Positions 9,536-17,420 of a DNA stretch of 64,000 bases are shown one piece after another. This DNA is from Nonomuraea spiralis. GTDB lineage: Bacteria > Actinomycetota > Actinomycetes > Streptosporangiales > Streptosporangiaceae. How positions within the stretch are numbered: position 1 is the first letter of the stretch; each line of letters starts with the position of its first letter. The notes under the pieces were generated by a model that did no database searches, was not told the DNA's origin, and saw only the letters and a program-made list of their open reading frames with translations. The position numbers and the translations under genes are program-made. The stretch spans positions 124,001 through 188,000 of the forward strand of contig NZ_BMRC01000016.1 in NCBI RefSeq assembly GCF_014648435.1, given 5' to 3'.

Positions 9536-11072
9536 ACCTCAGCAGGACGCTCGCCAGCGCCGTCAGGCCCGTCAGCGCCTGCGCCGCCAGGAACGCGCCC
9601 GGCTCGGCCGGTCCGGTGGCCAGCGCGACCACCGCGGGCAGGGAGCCGATCAGCGCCAGGTCGGCGCCCGTCGCGGCCCACATCACCGGGCCGGTCGGGA
9701 TCGCGCCGCCGGGGGTGTCGATGACCGGCATCGAATGGTCGACCGGGCCCCTCCTGGCCATCCGCAGCGCCCCGGCCGCGAGCGCGGGGGCGGAAAGCAG
9801 GCCGAACCACCACGTTCCCGGCGGCAGGCCGCCCGCCGCCGCCACGCCGGCCAGGGCCAGGGCCGCCCACGTACCGCCCAGCAGCGCGGGCAGCAGCGCG
9901 CGCGCCGCGAGCGCCGGACGCCGGCCCACGCCGGCGAGGCGGGCCAGGGCGGGGTTGTCGGCATCCCGGCGCGCGCCGGACGTGCCGGAGGCCGCCACGG
10001 CCAGCCCGCCGCCGAGCACGGCCAGCGCGAGCGCCACGGGAGCGCCGCCCGCCTGGGCGAACACCGCGGGCAACGCCGCACTGGCGACCGTCGCCGCCAG
10101 CCGCCAGGGCCTGCGGCCGAGCCGCACCCAGTCGGACCAGGCCAGCGCGAGCGGCGCGGCCAGGCGAGGCCGGGCCGGTGCGAGCGGCGCGGGCAGGGCC
10201 GGCCAGCGCCGTGAGCTGAGCTTCCTGGCCCGCCAGTGGTTGTCCTCGGCGATCCAGGTGAGCGCCCCCGGATCGAGGGTGACGGCCGCGTCGGCGACGT
10301 GCCCGGCGCGGGTGGAGGCGGTCAGCAGCAGGCGGGTGGGGATGGTGGCCAGCGCCTTCCAGGCGCGACGGGCCAGGACCGCGGCGAGCGCGGCCATGGC
10401 CGACGCCGTGGCGGCGAGCGCGGGCAGGGGGGCGTTCGCGGCGGCGGCGAGCACCGTACGGGCCTGGCCGCTGACGGCGACCACGGCCAGTACGAGAAGC
10501 GCGGCCAGTACGCCGGTCAGCCAGACGTGCCAGGTCTGGGACGCCTGGGAGAGCATCGCCAGCGCCATGCCCGCCACGCTCGCCGCCACGCCCAGCGCCA
10601 GCGCGCCGAGCAGCCGCCACACGAGGTCGCCGGGCGCGCCGAGCGCCGCGAGCAACCCCAGCCCGAGCAGCAGCCCCGCGACCAGGGCGACGACCATGAG
10701 CACCCGTCCCGTACGGCCCAGCAGGTGCCGCCGGTTCAGCGGCGACATCAGCAACCAGGACGCTTCCGCCGCCGGCATCATCACCGGCCCCGCCATCCGC
10801 GCGACGGCCAGGCAGCCCGCGAAGGCCAGCAGCACCAGGGCGATCCCCGCGCCCGTACGGCCCGGCGCCACCGCCCCCTCCAGCCCCGCCAGCACCGTGG
10901 ACAGCGGCTGCCCCAGGACGGCGGCCAGCATGCACAGGCCGAACACCGAGACGTAGCGATCGATCAGCCCGGCGGGAGCCCGGCCCCGCGCCCGTACGAA
11001 CGCCCGCACCGCCCGCACGCTCGGCACGCTCGGCACGTCCCCACCCGCTCCGGCCGCGTCGGGGTGCGTCAT
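9498..11072 (-). CDS. ABC transporter permease, DUF6297-like (524 aa)
   Basis: The protein is very hydrophobic, with about ten predicted membrane helices and an arginine-rich N-terminus. It contains a conserved-looking EASWLLMSPLNRRHLL stretch (about residues 103-118) before the second helix group, a pattern I associate with actinobacterial DUF6297 ABC-2-like permeases. Its ATG overlaps the stop of the ATPase gene as ATGA, so the two proteins are almost certainly one exporter. The extreme C-terminus is a duplicated RSRPDAR that looks like repeat expansion rather than a functional part. The substrate is unknown. Confidence 0.8.
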   Translation of the reverse strand: MTHPDAAGAGGDVPSVPSVRAVRAFVRARGRAPAGLIDRYVSVFGLCMLAAVLGQPLSTVLAGLEGAVAPGRTGAGIALVLLAFAGCLAVARMAGPVMMPAAEASWLLMSPLNRRHLLGRTGRVLMVVALVAGLLLGLGLLAALGAPGDLVWRLLGALALGVAASVAGMALAMLSQASQTWHVWLTGVLAALLVLAVVAVSGQARTVLAAAANAPLPALAATASAMAALAAVLARRAWKALATIPTRLLLTASTRAGHVADAAVTLDPGALTWIAEDNHWRARKLSSRRWPALPAPLAPARPRLAAPLALAWSDWVRLGRRPWRLAATVASAALPAVFAQAGGAPVALALAVLGGGLAVAASGTSGARRDADNPALARLAGVGRRPALAARALLPALLGGTWAALALAGVAAAGGLPPGTWWFGLLSAPALAAGALRMARRGPVDHSMPVIDTPGGAIPTGPVMWAATGADLALIGSLPAVVALATGPAEPGAFLAAQALTGLTALASVLLRSRPDARSRPDAR

Positions 11073-11692
11073 GCGGTCACCCCGGTGGGGGAGACCTGGC
11101 GGGCGGCCCCGGCGAGGGTCTCGTCGTGGGTGGCCATCACGACGGTGCCGCCCTCGTCGGCGTACTCCTCCAGGAGCCGCGCGAGGCGGACGCGGAAGCC
11201 GGCGTCGAGGCCGCGTTCGGGCTCGTCCAGCAGGAGCAGCGTGCTGGGCCTGAGCAGCGTGGCGGCCAGGCAGAGGCGCTGTCGCTGGCCCGTGGACAGG
11301 TTGAGTGGCGGCGCGTCGGCCCGTTCGGCCAGCGCGAACACCTCCAGCGCCGACTCGACCGTCATGCGCGCCTCGGCGTGCACCGCTCCCATGAGCTCCA
11401 GATGCTCACGCGCCGTCAGCCCCGGATACCAGGCGGGCTCGTCGCCGAGCAGCGCGACGCTGCGCCAGAAGGCCGCGTCGTCGGCGGGCTCGGCGCCGAA
11501 CACCCGCACCGTCCCGGACGTGGGGGGCTGGAGCCCGGCCAGGCAGCGGAGCAGCGTGGACTTGCCCGAGCCGTTCGGCCCCACCACCGCCACGATCTCA
11601 CCCTGCTCGACGGCCAGTTCCAGGTCGCGCAACACCGGATTGGCCCCGAGTTCGACCGTGAGGCCCGCGACATCGACGATCAAGCTGCTCAT
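11069..11692 (-). CDS. ABC transporter ATP-binding protein
   Basis: This is a 207-aa nucleotide-binding subunit. Walker A GPNGSGKST is at residues 38-46, the signature appears as LSTGQ at 132-136, Walker B as LLLLDEP at 152-158 and the H-loop as MATHD near 187-190. The frame extends to 11776, but those 28 residues are Arg/Gly-rich low complexity. ATG at 11692 starts the protein just before its first strand, so I chose it. It drives the DUF6297-like permease that follows with an ATGA overlap. Confidence 0.93.
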   Translation of the reverse strand: MSSLIVDVAGLTVELGANPVLRDLELAVEQGEIVAVVGPNGSGKSTLLRCLAGLQPPTSGTVRVFGAEPADDAAFWRSVALLGDEPAWYPGLTAREHLELMGAVHAEARMTVESALEVFALAERADAPPLNLSTGQRQRLCLAATLLRPSTLLLLDEPERGLDAGFRVRLARLLEEYADEGGTVVMATHDETLAGAARQVSPTGVTA

Positions 11693-11927
11693 CGTTCGAG
11701 CGTAGCCACTCACCCGCCCACCCGCGCCGCGACGGCCACCCACCCGCGCTCGCCGCGAGGGGCCCACCCGCCGCACGCCCGCGCCGCCCGCAACGGCCGC
11801 CCCCCAACGCCCGCCCGCAACTGCCGCCCCCCACCGCCCACCCGCCGCACGCTCGCTGTTCGCCGATTCTGTCGGTGGCGATCGCTAGTTTTGCTGTTCC
11901 CGAACACCAGTGCTACTGGAGGGTGAC
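11693..11927. other. C-rich low-complexity intergenic region
   Basis: The 235 bp between the divergent ABC ATPase and the next gene are dominated by CCCACCCGC-like runs on the plus strand (about 11705-11865). The last 60 bp are less biased and may hold the promoter of the gene at 11928. I see no gene or clear hairpin. Confidence 0.5.
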
Positions 11928-12218
11928 GTGATTGCTTCTGAGCGATTCGAGCGTGCCGCTGTGCTGGGGGTGGCCGTGGCGGAGGAGACCAGGCGGTTGC
12001 TGCGGCTTCACCTGAGGCCCGCCGAGGTGGGCGGAGACGGCAAGGTGGTGGTCGACGTGCCCTATCCCGACGCGGCCGTGGTGACGGCGCTGCTCGACGT
12101 CGCGGCCGAGTGTTTCGGCGAACGCGGCGACTCGGTCGAGGAGACCAGGCAGGCGGCGCTGGAGACCCTGTTACAGCTGGCCGAGCTCGACGCCGACTCC
12201 CAGCTCAACCGGAGGTGA
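11928..12218 (+). CDS. small hypothetical protein (96 aa)
   Basis: I chose the GTG at 11928 because a GGAGGG Shine-Dalgarno sequence lies 6 nt upstream. An upstream start would swallow that site. The protein is acidic and helical, with a central KVVVDVPYPDAAVVTALLDVAAECFG segment and no membrane helix or signal peptide. I do not recognise the family. It is followed 78 bp later by a MOSC protein on the same strand that has its own -10 box, so the two are probably separate units. Confidence 0.65.
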   Translation: MIASERFERAAVLGVAVAEETRRLLRLHLRPAEVGGDGKVVVDVPYPDAAVVTALLDVAAECFGERGDSVEETRQAALETLLQLAELDADSQLNRR

Positions 12219-12284
12219 CGGGGAACGTCGCAGACTTCTCCAGAAAGGCGGAAATATCGGTGCACTCCGCCCTTCTTTGTCGGT

Positions 12285-12290
12285 TACCGT
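12285..12290 (+). promoter_or_regulatory. -10 box TACCGT, leaderless start
   Basis: TACCGT lies exactly 6 nt before the ATG at 12297, with no Shine-Dalgarno sequence between. Confidence 0.55.
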
Positions 12291-12296
12291 CACGAC

Positions 12297-12929
12297 ATGC
12301 ACATACTCTCCGTCAACGTCGGGAAGTCGGTCGACGCCGAATGGGCCGGCAAACTCGGCCGTACGGCCATCGACAAGCAGCCGGTGGCCCATCGGGTGCA
12401 GGTGCTGCGCAACGGGCTCACCGGCGACGAACGGGCCGACACCCCCAACCACGGCGCCCCCGGCCATGCCGTCTACGCCTATGCCCGCGAGGACTACGAC
12501 TGGTGGCAGGGCGAGCTGGGCCGCGACCTGCGCCACGGCCGCTTCGGGGAGAACCTGACCACCGCCGGCCTCGACGTCAACGGCGCCCTCGTGGGCGAGC
12601 GGTGGCGTGTCGGCGGGGCTCTGCTGGAGGTGACCGGGCCGCGCACGCCGTGCGTGGTGTTCCGCAACTGGATGGACGAGCCGGGCTGGCTCAAGCGCTT
12701 CACCCGCGCGGCCAGGCCGGGGGCGTACCTGGCGGTGGTGGAGCTGGGTGAGCTGGGCGTGGGCGACGAGGTGGAGATCGTCTCGCGGCCGGAGACCGGG
12801 ATGACCGTGGCGGACGTCTTCCGCGCCCGCCACGGCGACGACGAGGCGCTCGCCCGGATCCTCGCGGTCCCCGGGCACGACCCCGAATGGGACCGGATGG
12901 CCGAACGCACCGGCCGGGCAACCACCTAG
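12297..12929 (+). CDS. MOSC domain protein (YiiM-like)
   Basis: The 210-aa protein starts MHILSVNVGKSVD and contains RFGENLTTAGLDV (about residues 81-93), then GALLEVTGPRTPCVVF with the single conserved Cys of MOSC domains. These domains bind molybdenum cofactor-bound sulfur and occur in Moco sulfurases and YiiM/MOSC oxidoreductases that reduce N-hydroxylated bases. The size and the lack of other domains fit the stand-alone YiiM type. The start coincides with a likely leaderless mRNA (TACCGT 6 nt upstream). Confidence 0.88.
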   Translation: MHILSVNVGKSVDAEWAGKLGRTAIDKQPVAHRVQVLRNGLTGDERADTPNHGAPGHAVYAYAREDYDWWQGELGRDLRHGRFGENLTTAGLDVNGALVGERWRVGGALLEVTGPRTPCVVFRNWMDEPGWLKRFTRAARPGAYLAVVELGELGVGDEVEIVSRPETGMTVADVFRARHGDDEALARILAVPGHDPEWDRMAERTGRATT

Positions 12930-12939
12930 CCCGCTCCAC

Positions 12940-13053
12940 CCGCCTCCCGAGCAGAGCTCAGGGGCGGGCCGGAGGGTTTTCGAGCGGAGGGAGCCGACAC
13001 CGCCCGCCTCCCCCCTCCCGAGGCGAGGCGAGGCGCAGGGGCGGGCCGGAGGG
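12940..13053. repeat. degenerate GC-rich direct repeat
   Basis: An identical 18-bp sequence occurs at 12959-12976 and 13036-13053. Each copy is preceded by a CCGCCTCCC...GAG block, so a unit of roughly 77 bp is imperfectly duplicated. It lies between the convergent MOSC and chitinase genes and may act as a GC-rich transcription barrier. No function is evident. Confidence 0.5.
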
Positions 13054-13059
13054 GGCCGG

Positions 13060-14304
13060 TCAGCGCAGGACGGAGTACAGCGCCGAGGTGAGGGAGGCGC
13101 GGGCGTCGTCCTGGTCGATGGACCACATCATCGACCCGCCGAGCCCCTTGAGCCGGATGTAGGCCGCCTTCTCCAGCAGCGACGCCGGGTCGTCGTAGGA
13201 CCAGAACTCGTTGCCGTCGTACAGCCACATCGCCCCGGTGCGCAGGTCGCGGTAGCGTTTGCCCGGCTTGGCCGCCAGGTCCTTGTAGTCCTCGGTGCCC
13301 GGTCCCCACTTGCCCGCCGCCGGCCCGGTCGCCGGCTGGTAAAGGCCGTTGCCGCCGCCGGTCACGCCGGTCCACCCCTGACCGTACGCGGGCACGCCCA
13401 CGACGATCTTGCGACCGGGCGCCCCGCGCGACAGGAAGTCGCGGACGGTCTGGTCCACGCTGTACTTCACCGGGTTCGGGTCGCGCCGGTCGGTGAACAG
13501 GTTCCCGTTGTGCCCGGTCCGCGGCTCCCACGTACCGTGCAGGTCGTATCCCTGGACGGTGGCGAAGTCGAGCGACCGGAACACGCGCCGCACCTCGAAC
13601 CCGGCGTCGATCTTCGCGGCGGCGGCCGGCAGGAACGCCGTGAGCTGGGAGCCCGCGGAGAAGGCCCGGAGCTGGGCACGCAGTTCCTCGACGAACAGCG
13701 TGAAGTTGCGCCGGTCCTCGGGCCTGACCACGTTCCCGTCGTTGCCCGCCGAGCCGGGCCACTCCCAGTCCAGGTCGATGCCGTCGAACACGCCGGCGCC
13801 CGTGCCCGGCTCCAGGCCGGGCAGGTTGCCGCGCAGCCACAGGTCCACGCACGACCGCGCCAGCGTGGCGCGGGACTCGGGGGTGAGCACGGCGTCGGAG
13901 AAGTACTTGGACCCGGTCCAGCCGCCCAGCGAGATGAGCACCTTGAGCCCGGGGTGCTTGGCCTTCAGCTTGCGCAGCTGGTTGAGGTTGCCGTTGAGCG
14001 CCTGGCCCGGCTGGTCGGCGACGCCGTCCACGCTCTGCTCGGCCGGTACGGGACGCTGCCAGTCGGCCCACGGGTCGGCCGAGTAGCACGAGCCCTCGGC
14101 GTTGACGAAGCCGAAGGCGTAGTTGAGGTGGGTGAGCTTGGCGGCGGCGCCGCTGGCGTCCAGGTCCTTGACGTGGTAATTGCGGCCGTACACGCCCCAC
14201 TGGATGAAATAGGCGACCCGTTTGAAGGGGGAGTGGGCCTCGGCGGGCACGGATACCGCCGTGAGCCCGAGTAAGAGCGAGAGTGCGAGGGCGATCTTCT
14301 TCAC
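13060..14304 (-). CDS. secreted chitinase, glycoside hydrolase family 18
   Basis: The GTG at 14304 has an AGGAG Shine-Dalgarno sequence. Residues 1-23 form a Sec signal peptide (two Lys, a leucine-rich core, then AEA). The mature part is one GH18 TIM barrel. KVLISLGGWTGS (about 121-132) is strand 3, and the catalytic DxxDxDxE is at 174-181 (FDGIDLDWE, with Glu181 as proton donor). GYDLHG and the SMMWSIDQDD end strand follow. It should cleave beta-1,4 GlcNAc bonds in chitin outside the cell. There is no carbohydrate-binding module. It has its own promoter and a 27-bp palindrome over the likely start of transcription, pointing to substrate-controlled repression. Confidence 0.95.
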   Translation of the reverse strand: MKKIALALSLLLGLTAVSVPAEAHSPFKRVAYFIQWGVYGRNYHVKDLDASGAAAKLTHLNYAFGFVNAEGSCYSADPWADWQRPVPAEQSVDGVADQPGQALNGNLNQLRKLKAKHPGLKVLISLGGWTGSKYFSDAVLTPESRATLARSCVDLWLRGNLPGLEPGTGAGVFDGIDLDWEWPGSAGNDGNVVRPEDRRNFTLFVEELRAQLRAFSAGSQLTAFLPAAAAKIDAGFEVRRVFRSLDFATVQGYDLHGTWEPRTGHNGNLFTDRRDPNPVKYSVDQTVRDFLSRGAPGRKIVVGVPAYGQGWTGVTGGGNGLYQPATGPAAGKWGPGTEDYKDLAAKPGKRYRDLRTGAMWLYDGNEFWSYDDPASLLEKAAYIRLKGLGGSMMWSIDQDDARASLTSALYSVLR

Positions 14305-14322
14305 GGGCGCTCCTGGGGGGTG

Positions 14323-14349
14323 AACTTATAAGAAACTTTCCTATAAGTT
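14323..14349. promoter_or_regulatory. 27-bp near-perfect palindromic operator of the chitinase gene
   Basis: The arms AACTTATAAGAAA and TTTCCTATAAGTT flank a central C at 14336 with a single mismatch. The core GAAA-N-TTTC resembles operators described for actinobacterial regulators of polysaccharide-degrading genes. It covers the predicted transcription start of the chitinase gene, where a bound repressor would block initiation. Confidence 0.75.
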
Positions 14350-14355
14350 GACGCG

Positions 14356-14384
14356 ATCGTAGAACCGTCACCCCACCCCGTCAA
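14356..14384 (-). promoter_or_regulatory. chitinase promoter
   Basis: On the minus strand TTGACG (14384-14379) and TACGAT (14361-14356) are separated by exactly 17 bp. The -35 box lies inside the last codons of the flavoprotein gene, and transcription would start about 14349, the edge of the palindrome. Confidence 0.7.
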
Positions 14385-15573
14385 CGACCCGCGCGACCTC
14401 CTCGGCGCTCGACAGCAGCTCCCACGCGCGTACCGGATCGCCGAACAGCGACAGCACCAGCTCGGCCACGTCCGGCCTGGTCGAGGCGGCCACGAGCAGG
14501 GCGGTGACGTGCTCCGCCGGCGGCCGCAGGAAGGCGTTCGTCCAGGAGGTGACCGGCTCGGCCATCGCCCACATACGCCGGACCGTGGCCCGCGCGAACG
14601 CCGCGTCGTACGGCCCGCCCGCCGCGATGGCGTCGGCCGCGATCCAGGCGCAGGCCGAGCCCAGGTTCGCGCCCTGCCCGGTGATCGGGTCGTTGGCGAT
14701 CCAGGCGTCGCCGATCGCCAGCGCGACGCCGCCGCCGGGCAGCTCGGCCACCGCCTCGCGCACGACCGGCGTGATGGCGCCCTGGAGCAGGTCGTCCGGC
14801 CCGAGCAGCTCGAACGCGGCGGGATCGATCAGCTCGGCCAGGCGCGGCGCGTGCTCGGGGAGCAGGGCGAGCAGCGCCTGGCAGAACCCGGCGGCGGGCA
14901 CCCGCGCCATCGCTTCGAGCGGCCCGCCCGGGATCGCCTCGACCAGGATGCCGGGCACCAGGCCCGCCCGCGTCATCATCGACATGCTCAGGATCTCGCC
15001 GCAGCCGGGTGAGATGTTGAAGCCGAACGCCGGGCCCGGGTCGAACCCGTGGAACAGCCCGGCGGCCAGGATCCGCTGCGGCGCCTCGTACGGCGACCAG
15101 GCCGGATCGCGCGGGAACAACTCGCTCACCGAGCGCCGCCCGGTGGCCACCACCATCAGCTCGTGCCCGCGCGACCAGCGCTCGACCCGTTCCGCGTCCG
15201 GCGGGACGGGATCGACGACCAGCCGGCCGCCCCTGGCCGTGTAGTCGTCCATGAGCGCCGGCAGCAGCAGCCGGAAGTCGACCGCGTGGAACGGCTCCGC
15301 CACGCGGGCGGTGAACTCCAGCGGCGGATCCCCCTTGACCGAGAGCCTGCCGCTGGTCAGCAGGCAGCCGGGGTCGAGGAAGTGCAGGCTGCCCAGCTCC
15401 CGTTCATGGGCCTGCGCGCGGGCCATTCTGCCGACGGTGTTCGGCAGCCGTCCCCGGCCCAGGCCGGCCGCGTCGCCCTCGCTGTAGAGCGTGGTCGCGA
15501 CGCCGAGCTGCTGCAGCCGCAGGGCCAGGGTCAGCCCCGAGATCCCCGTGCCCACGATTCCGATGCCCGTCAT
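14368..15573 (-). CDS. StyA-like FAD-dependent monooxygenase
   Basis: ATG at 15573 has an AGGAGG Shine-Dalgarno sequence 7 nt upstream. The 22 extra residues of the open frame are unlikely to be used. The 401-aa protein begins MTGIGIVGTGISGL with the FAD dinucleotide motif GTGISG at 8-13. It contains a GRLPNTVGRMARAQAHE stretch like that of styrene/indole monooxygenase StyA, and late on GDAWIANDPITGQGANLGS (FAD phosphate and ribityl contacts). These enzymes epoxidise or hydroxylate aromatic alkenes or indole using FADH2 from a separate reductase. No StyB-like reductase is adjacent. The substrate is unknown. Confidence 0.85.
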   Translation of the reverse strand: MTGIGIVGTGISGLTLALRLQQLGVATTLYSEGDAAGLGRGRLPNTVGRMARAQAHERELGSLHFLDPGCLLTSGRLSVKGDPPLEFTARVAEPFHAVDFRLLLPALMDDYTARGGRLVVDPVPPDAERVERWSRGHELMVVATGRRSVSELFPRDPAWSPYEAPQRILAAGLFHGFDPGPAFGFNISPGCGEILSMSMMTRAGLVPGILVEAIPGGPLEAMARVPAAGFCQALLALLPEHAPRLAELIDPAAFELLGPDDLLQGAITPVVREAVAELPGGGVALAIGDAWIANDPITGQGANLGSACAWIAADAIAAGGPYDAAFARATVRRMWAMAEPVTSWTNAFLRPPAEHVTALLVAASTRPDVAELVLSLFGDPVRAWELLSSAEEVARVVDGVG

Positions 15574-15628
15574 GTGCCGCCTCCTTCGATGGCTCGGAGC
15601 ACCCCCGTGAGCAGGCACACTGGATGAC

Positions 15629-16846
15629 GTGCCATCCACCCTGCCCGACGGAGACCCGGCGCCCGCATCCGGCGAGCTGCCCGGCAGCGCGCTGCGCGGC
15701 CTCGGCGAGCGTCCGTTCGGCTTCTACGTGCACGTGCCCTTCTGCGTGACCCGCTGCGGCTACTGCGATTTCAACACCTACACGGCCTCCGAGCTAGGCC
15801 CCGGAGCCTCCCACCGCGACTACGCCGACACGGTCGTCGAGGAGGTGCGCCTCGCGCGGCGTGTGCTCGGCGACGCCGAGCTGCCTGTGGAGACGGTGTT
15901 CTTCGGCGGGGGCACCCCCACGTTGCTGCCGCCTGAGGACCTGTCGCGCATCCTGGCCGCGATCGACGCCGAGTTCGGGCTGCGGCCGGGCGCCGAGGTC
16001 ACCACCGAGGCCAACCCCGAGTCCGTCGACCCCGCCTACCTCGACAAGCTCCGCCAGGGCGGCTTCAACCGGGTGAGCTTCGGCATGCAGAGCGCGCGCG
16101 AGCACGTGCTCCGGGTGCTCGACCGGACACACACGCCGGGCCGGCCGGCGCGGGCCGTGCAGGAGGCGCGGGCGGCCGGGTTCGAGCACGTCAACCTCGA
16201 CCTGATCTACAGCACGCCCGGCGAGAGCGACGACGACTGGCGGGCCTCGCTGGCCGCCGCGATCGAGGCCGGGCCCGACCACGTGTCGGCGTACTCGCTG
16301 ATCGTGGAGGACGGCACCCGGCTGGCGGCCAGGATCCGGCGTGGCGAGCTGCCGATGCCCGACGACGACGTGGCCGCCGACCGTTACCTGATCGCCGAGG
16401 AGATGCTGACCGAGGCCGGTTTCTCCTGGTACGAGGTGTCCAACTGGGCGACGTCCGAGCAGGCCCGCTGCCGGCACAACCTGCTCTACTGGACCGGCGG
16501 CGACTGGTGGGCGGCCGGTCCCGGCGCCCACAGCCACGTCGGCGGCACCCGCTGGTGGAACGTCAAGCATCCCGCCGCCTACGCCCAGCGCCTGGCGGCG
16601 GGCACCTCGCCCGCCCACGCGCGCGAGGTGCTCTCCGACACCGACCGGGCCGCCGAGCGGCTGATGCTGGAGCTGCGGCTGGTCTCGGGCTACCCGCTGG
16701 CCGAGGTGGCCCCCGGGGCGCGCACGTCCGTGGCGAGCGCGCTGGCCCGCGGGCTGCTGGAGCCCGAGCCGTTCAGGGCGGGACGGATGGTGCTCACCCT
16801 CAAGGGGCGGCTGCTGGCCGACGCCCTGATCACCGAGCTCATGTGA
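15629..16846 (+). CDS. hemW: radical SAM protein HemW (coproporphyrinogen III oxidase-like)
   Basis: The radical-SAM 4Fe-4S motif CxxxCxxC is formed by Cys39, Cys43 and Cys46 (HVPFCVTRCGYCDFNT). FFGGGTPTLL and NLDLIYSTPG are typical of the HemN/HemW family. The 405-aa length, and the absence of the extra N-terminal Tyr/Arg features of true HemN, favour HemW, a heme-binding chaperone. GTG at 15629 is the first start and is divergent from the StyA-like gene by 55 bp. The 3' end overlaps the convergent DUF4870 gene by 8 bp. The linkage of hemW and hrcA-dnaJ nearby is common in actinobacteria. Confidence 0.93.
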   Translation: MPSTLPDGDPAPASGELPGSALRGLGERPFGFYVHVPFCVTRCGYCDFNTYTASELGPGASHRDYADTVVEEVRLARRVLGDAELPVETVFFGGGTPTLLPPEDLSRILAAIDAEFGLRPGAEVTTEANPESVDPAYLDKLRQGGFNRVSFGMQSAREHVLRVLDRTHTPGRPARAVQEARAAGFEHVNLDLIYSTPGESDDDWRASLAAAIEAGPDHVSAYSLIVEDGTRLAARIRRGELPMPDDDVAADRYLIAEEMLTEAGFSWYEVSNWATSEQARCRHNLLYWTGGDWWAAGPGAHSHVGGTRWWNVKHPAAYAQRLAAGTSPAHAREVLSDTDRAAERLMLELRLVSGYPLAEVAPGARTSVASALARGLLEPEPFRAGRMVLTLKGRLLADALITELM

Positions 16847-17420
16847 TGAGGCGGATGGCGAACGGGTAGCGGTAGTTCTCGCCCCGGTTGGTGGCGAGGG
16901 CCGCCTGGATGTGGAAGATCAGCGACACGATCCACACGAGCGGGAGCAGCAGCAGGCCGATCAGCACGACCGTCAGCACGCCCGCGATCATGTAGCCGAT
17001 GAACATGGTGATCTGGAAGTTCAGGGCCTCGGCGGCCTGGTCCCTGACGTAGGGGGACTCGTCCTTCTTCATCAGGTAGATGATCAGCGGGCCGACCCAC
17101 GAGACCAGCAGGCCCAGCAGGTGGGAGAGCATCGCCATCGTGGTGTCGTCGCTGCCGGGGCGCGGGCCGAACCTGCCGGGCACGTACGGCCCCGCGGCGG
17201 GGTAGCCGTAACCCGGGGGCTGGCCGTAGCCGGGCGGCGGGGGGACGTACCGGGGCGGGGGCGGCATGGAACCGGGCGGCGGGCCGTAGTCGGGCCGGGA
17301 ACCCGGCTGCTGGCCGTAGCCGAGCTGGGGGCCGGAGCCCTGGCCGCCGGGTACGTCCGAGGGCGGGGGCTGGCGGGGGGAGTCGTCGTCGGCGGGCGGC
17401 GGTTGCGGATCCTGGCTCAT
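16839..17420 (-). CDS. DUF4870-type membrane protein with Pro/Gly-rich N-terminus
   Basis: ATG at 17420 overlaps the stop of the upstream gene (ATGA) and has a GGAGG Shine-Dalgarno sequence 5 nt away. Residues 1-90 are disordered and rich in Pro, Gly, Tyr and Gln. From about residue 95 comes the DUF4870 pattern: MLSHLLGLLVSWVGPLIIYLMKKDESPYVRDQAAEALNF split over two helices, then a third and fourth helix. Function is unknown. It is the last gene of a three-gene operon and converges on hemW with an 8-bp coding overlap. Confidence 0.88.
   Translation of the reverse strand: MSQDPQPPPADDDSPRQPPPSDVPGGQGSGPQLGYGQQPGSRPDYGPPPGSMPPPPRYVPPPPGYGQPPGYGYPAAGPYVPGRFGPRPGSDDTTMAMLSHLLGLLVSWVGPLIIYLMKKDESPYVRDQAAEALNFQITMFIGYMIAGVLTVVLIGLLLLPLVWIVSLIFHIQAALATNRGENYRYPFAIRLIT

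Noticed and set aside
15600..15628. CACACT 7 nt before hemW as a leaderless -10 box
   Set aside because: The first base is not T, so it does not fit the TAnnnT pattern; kept only as a weak variant.
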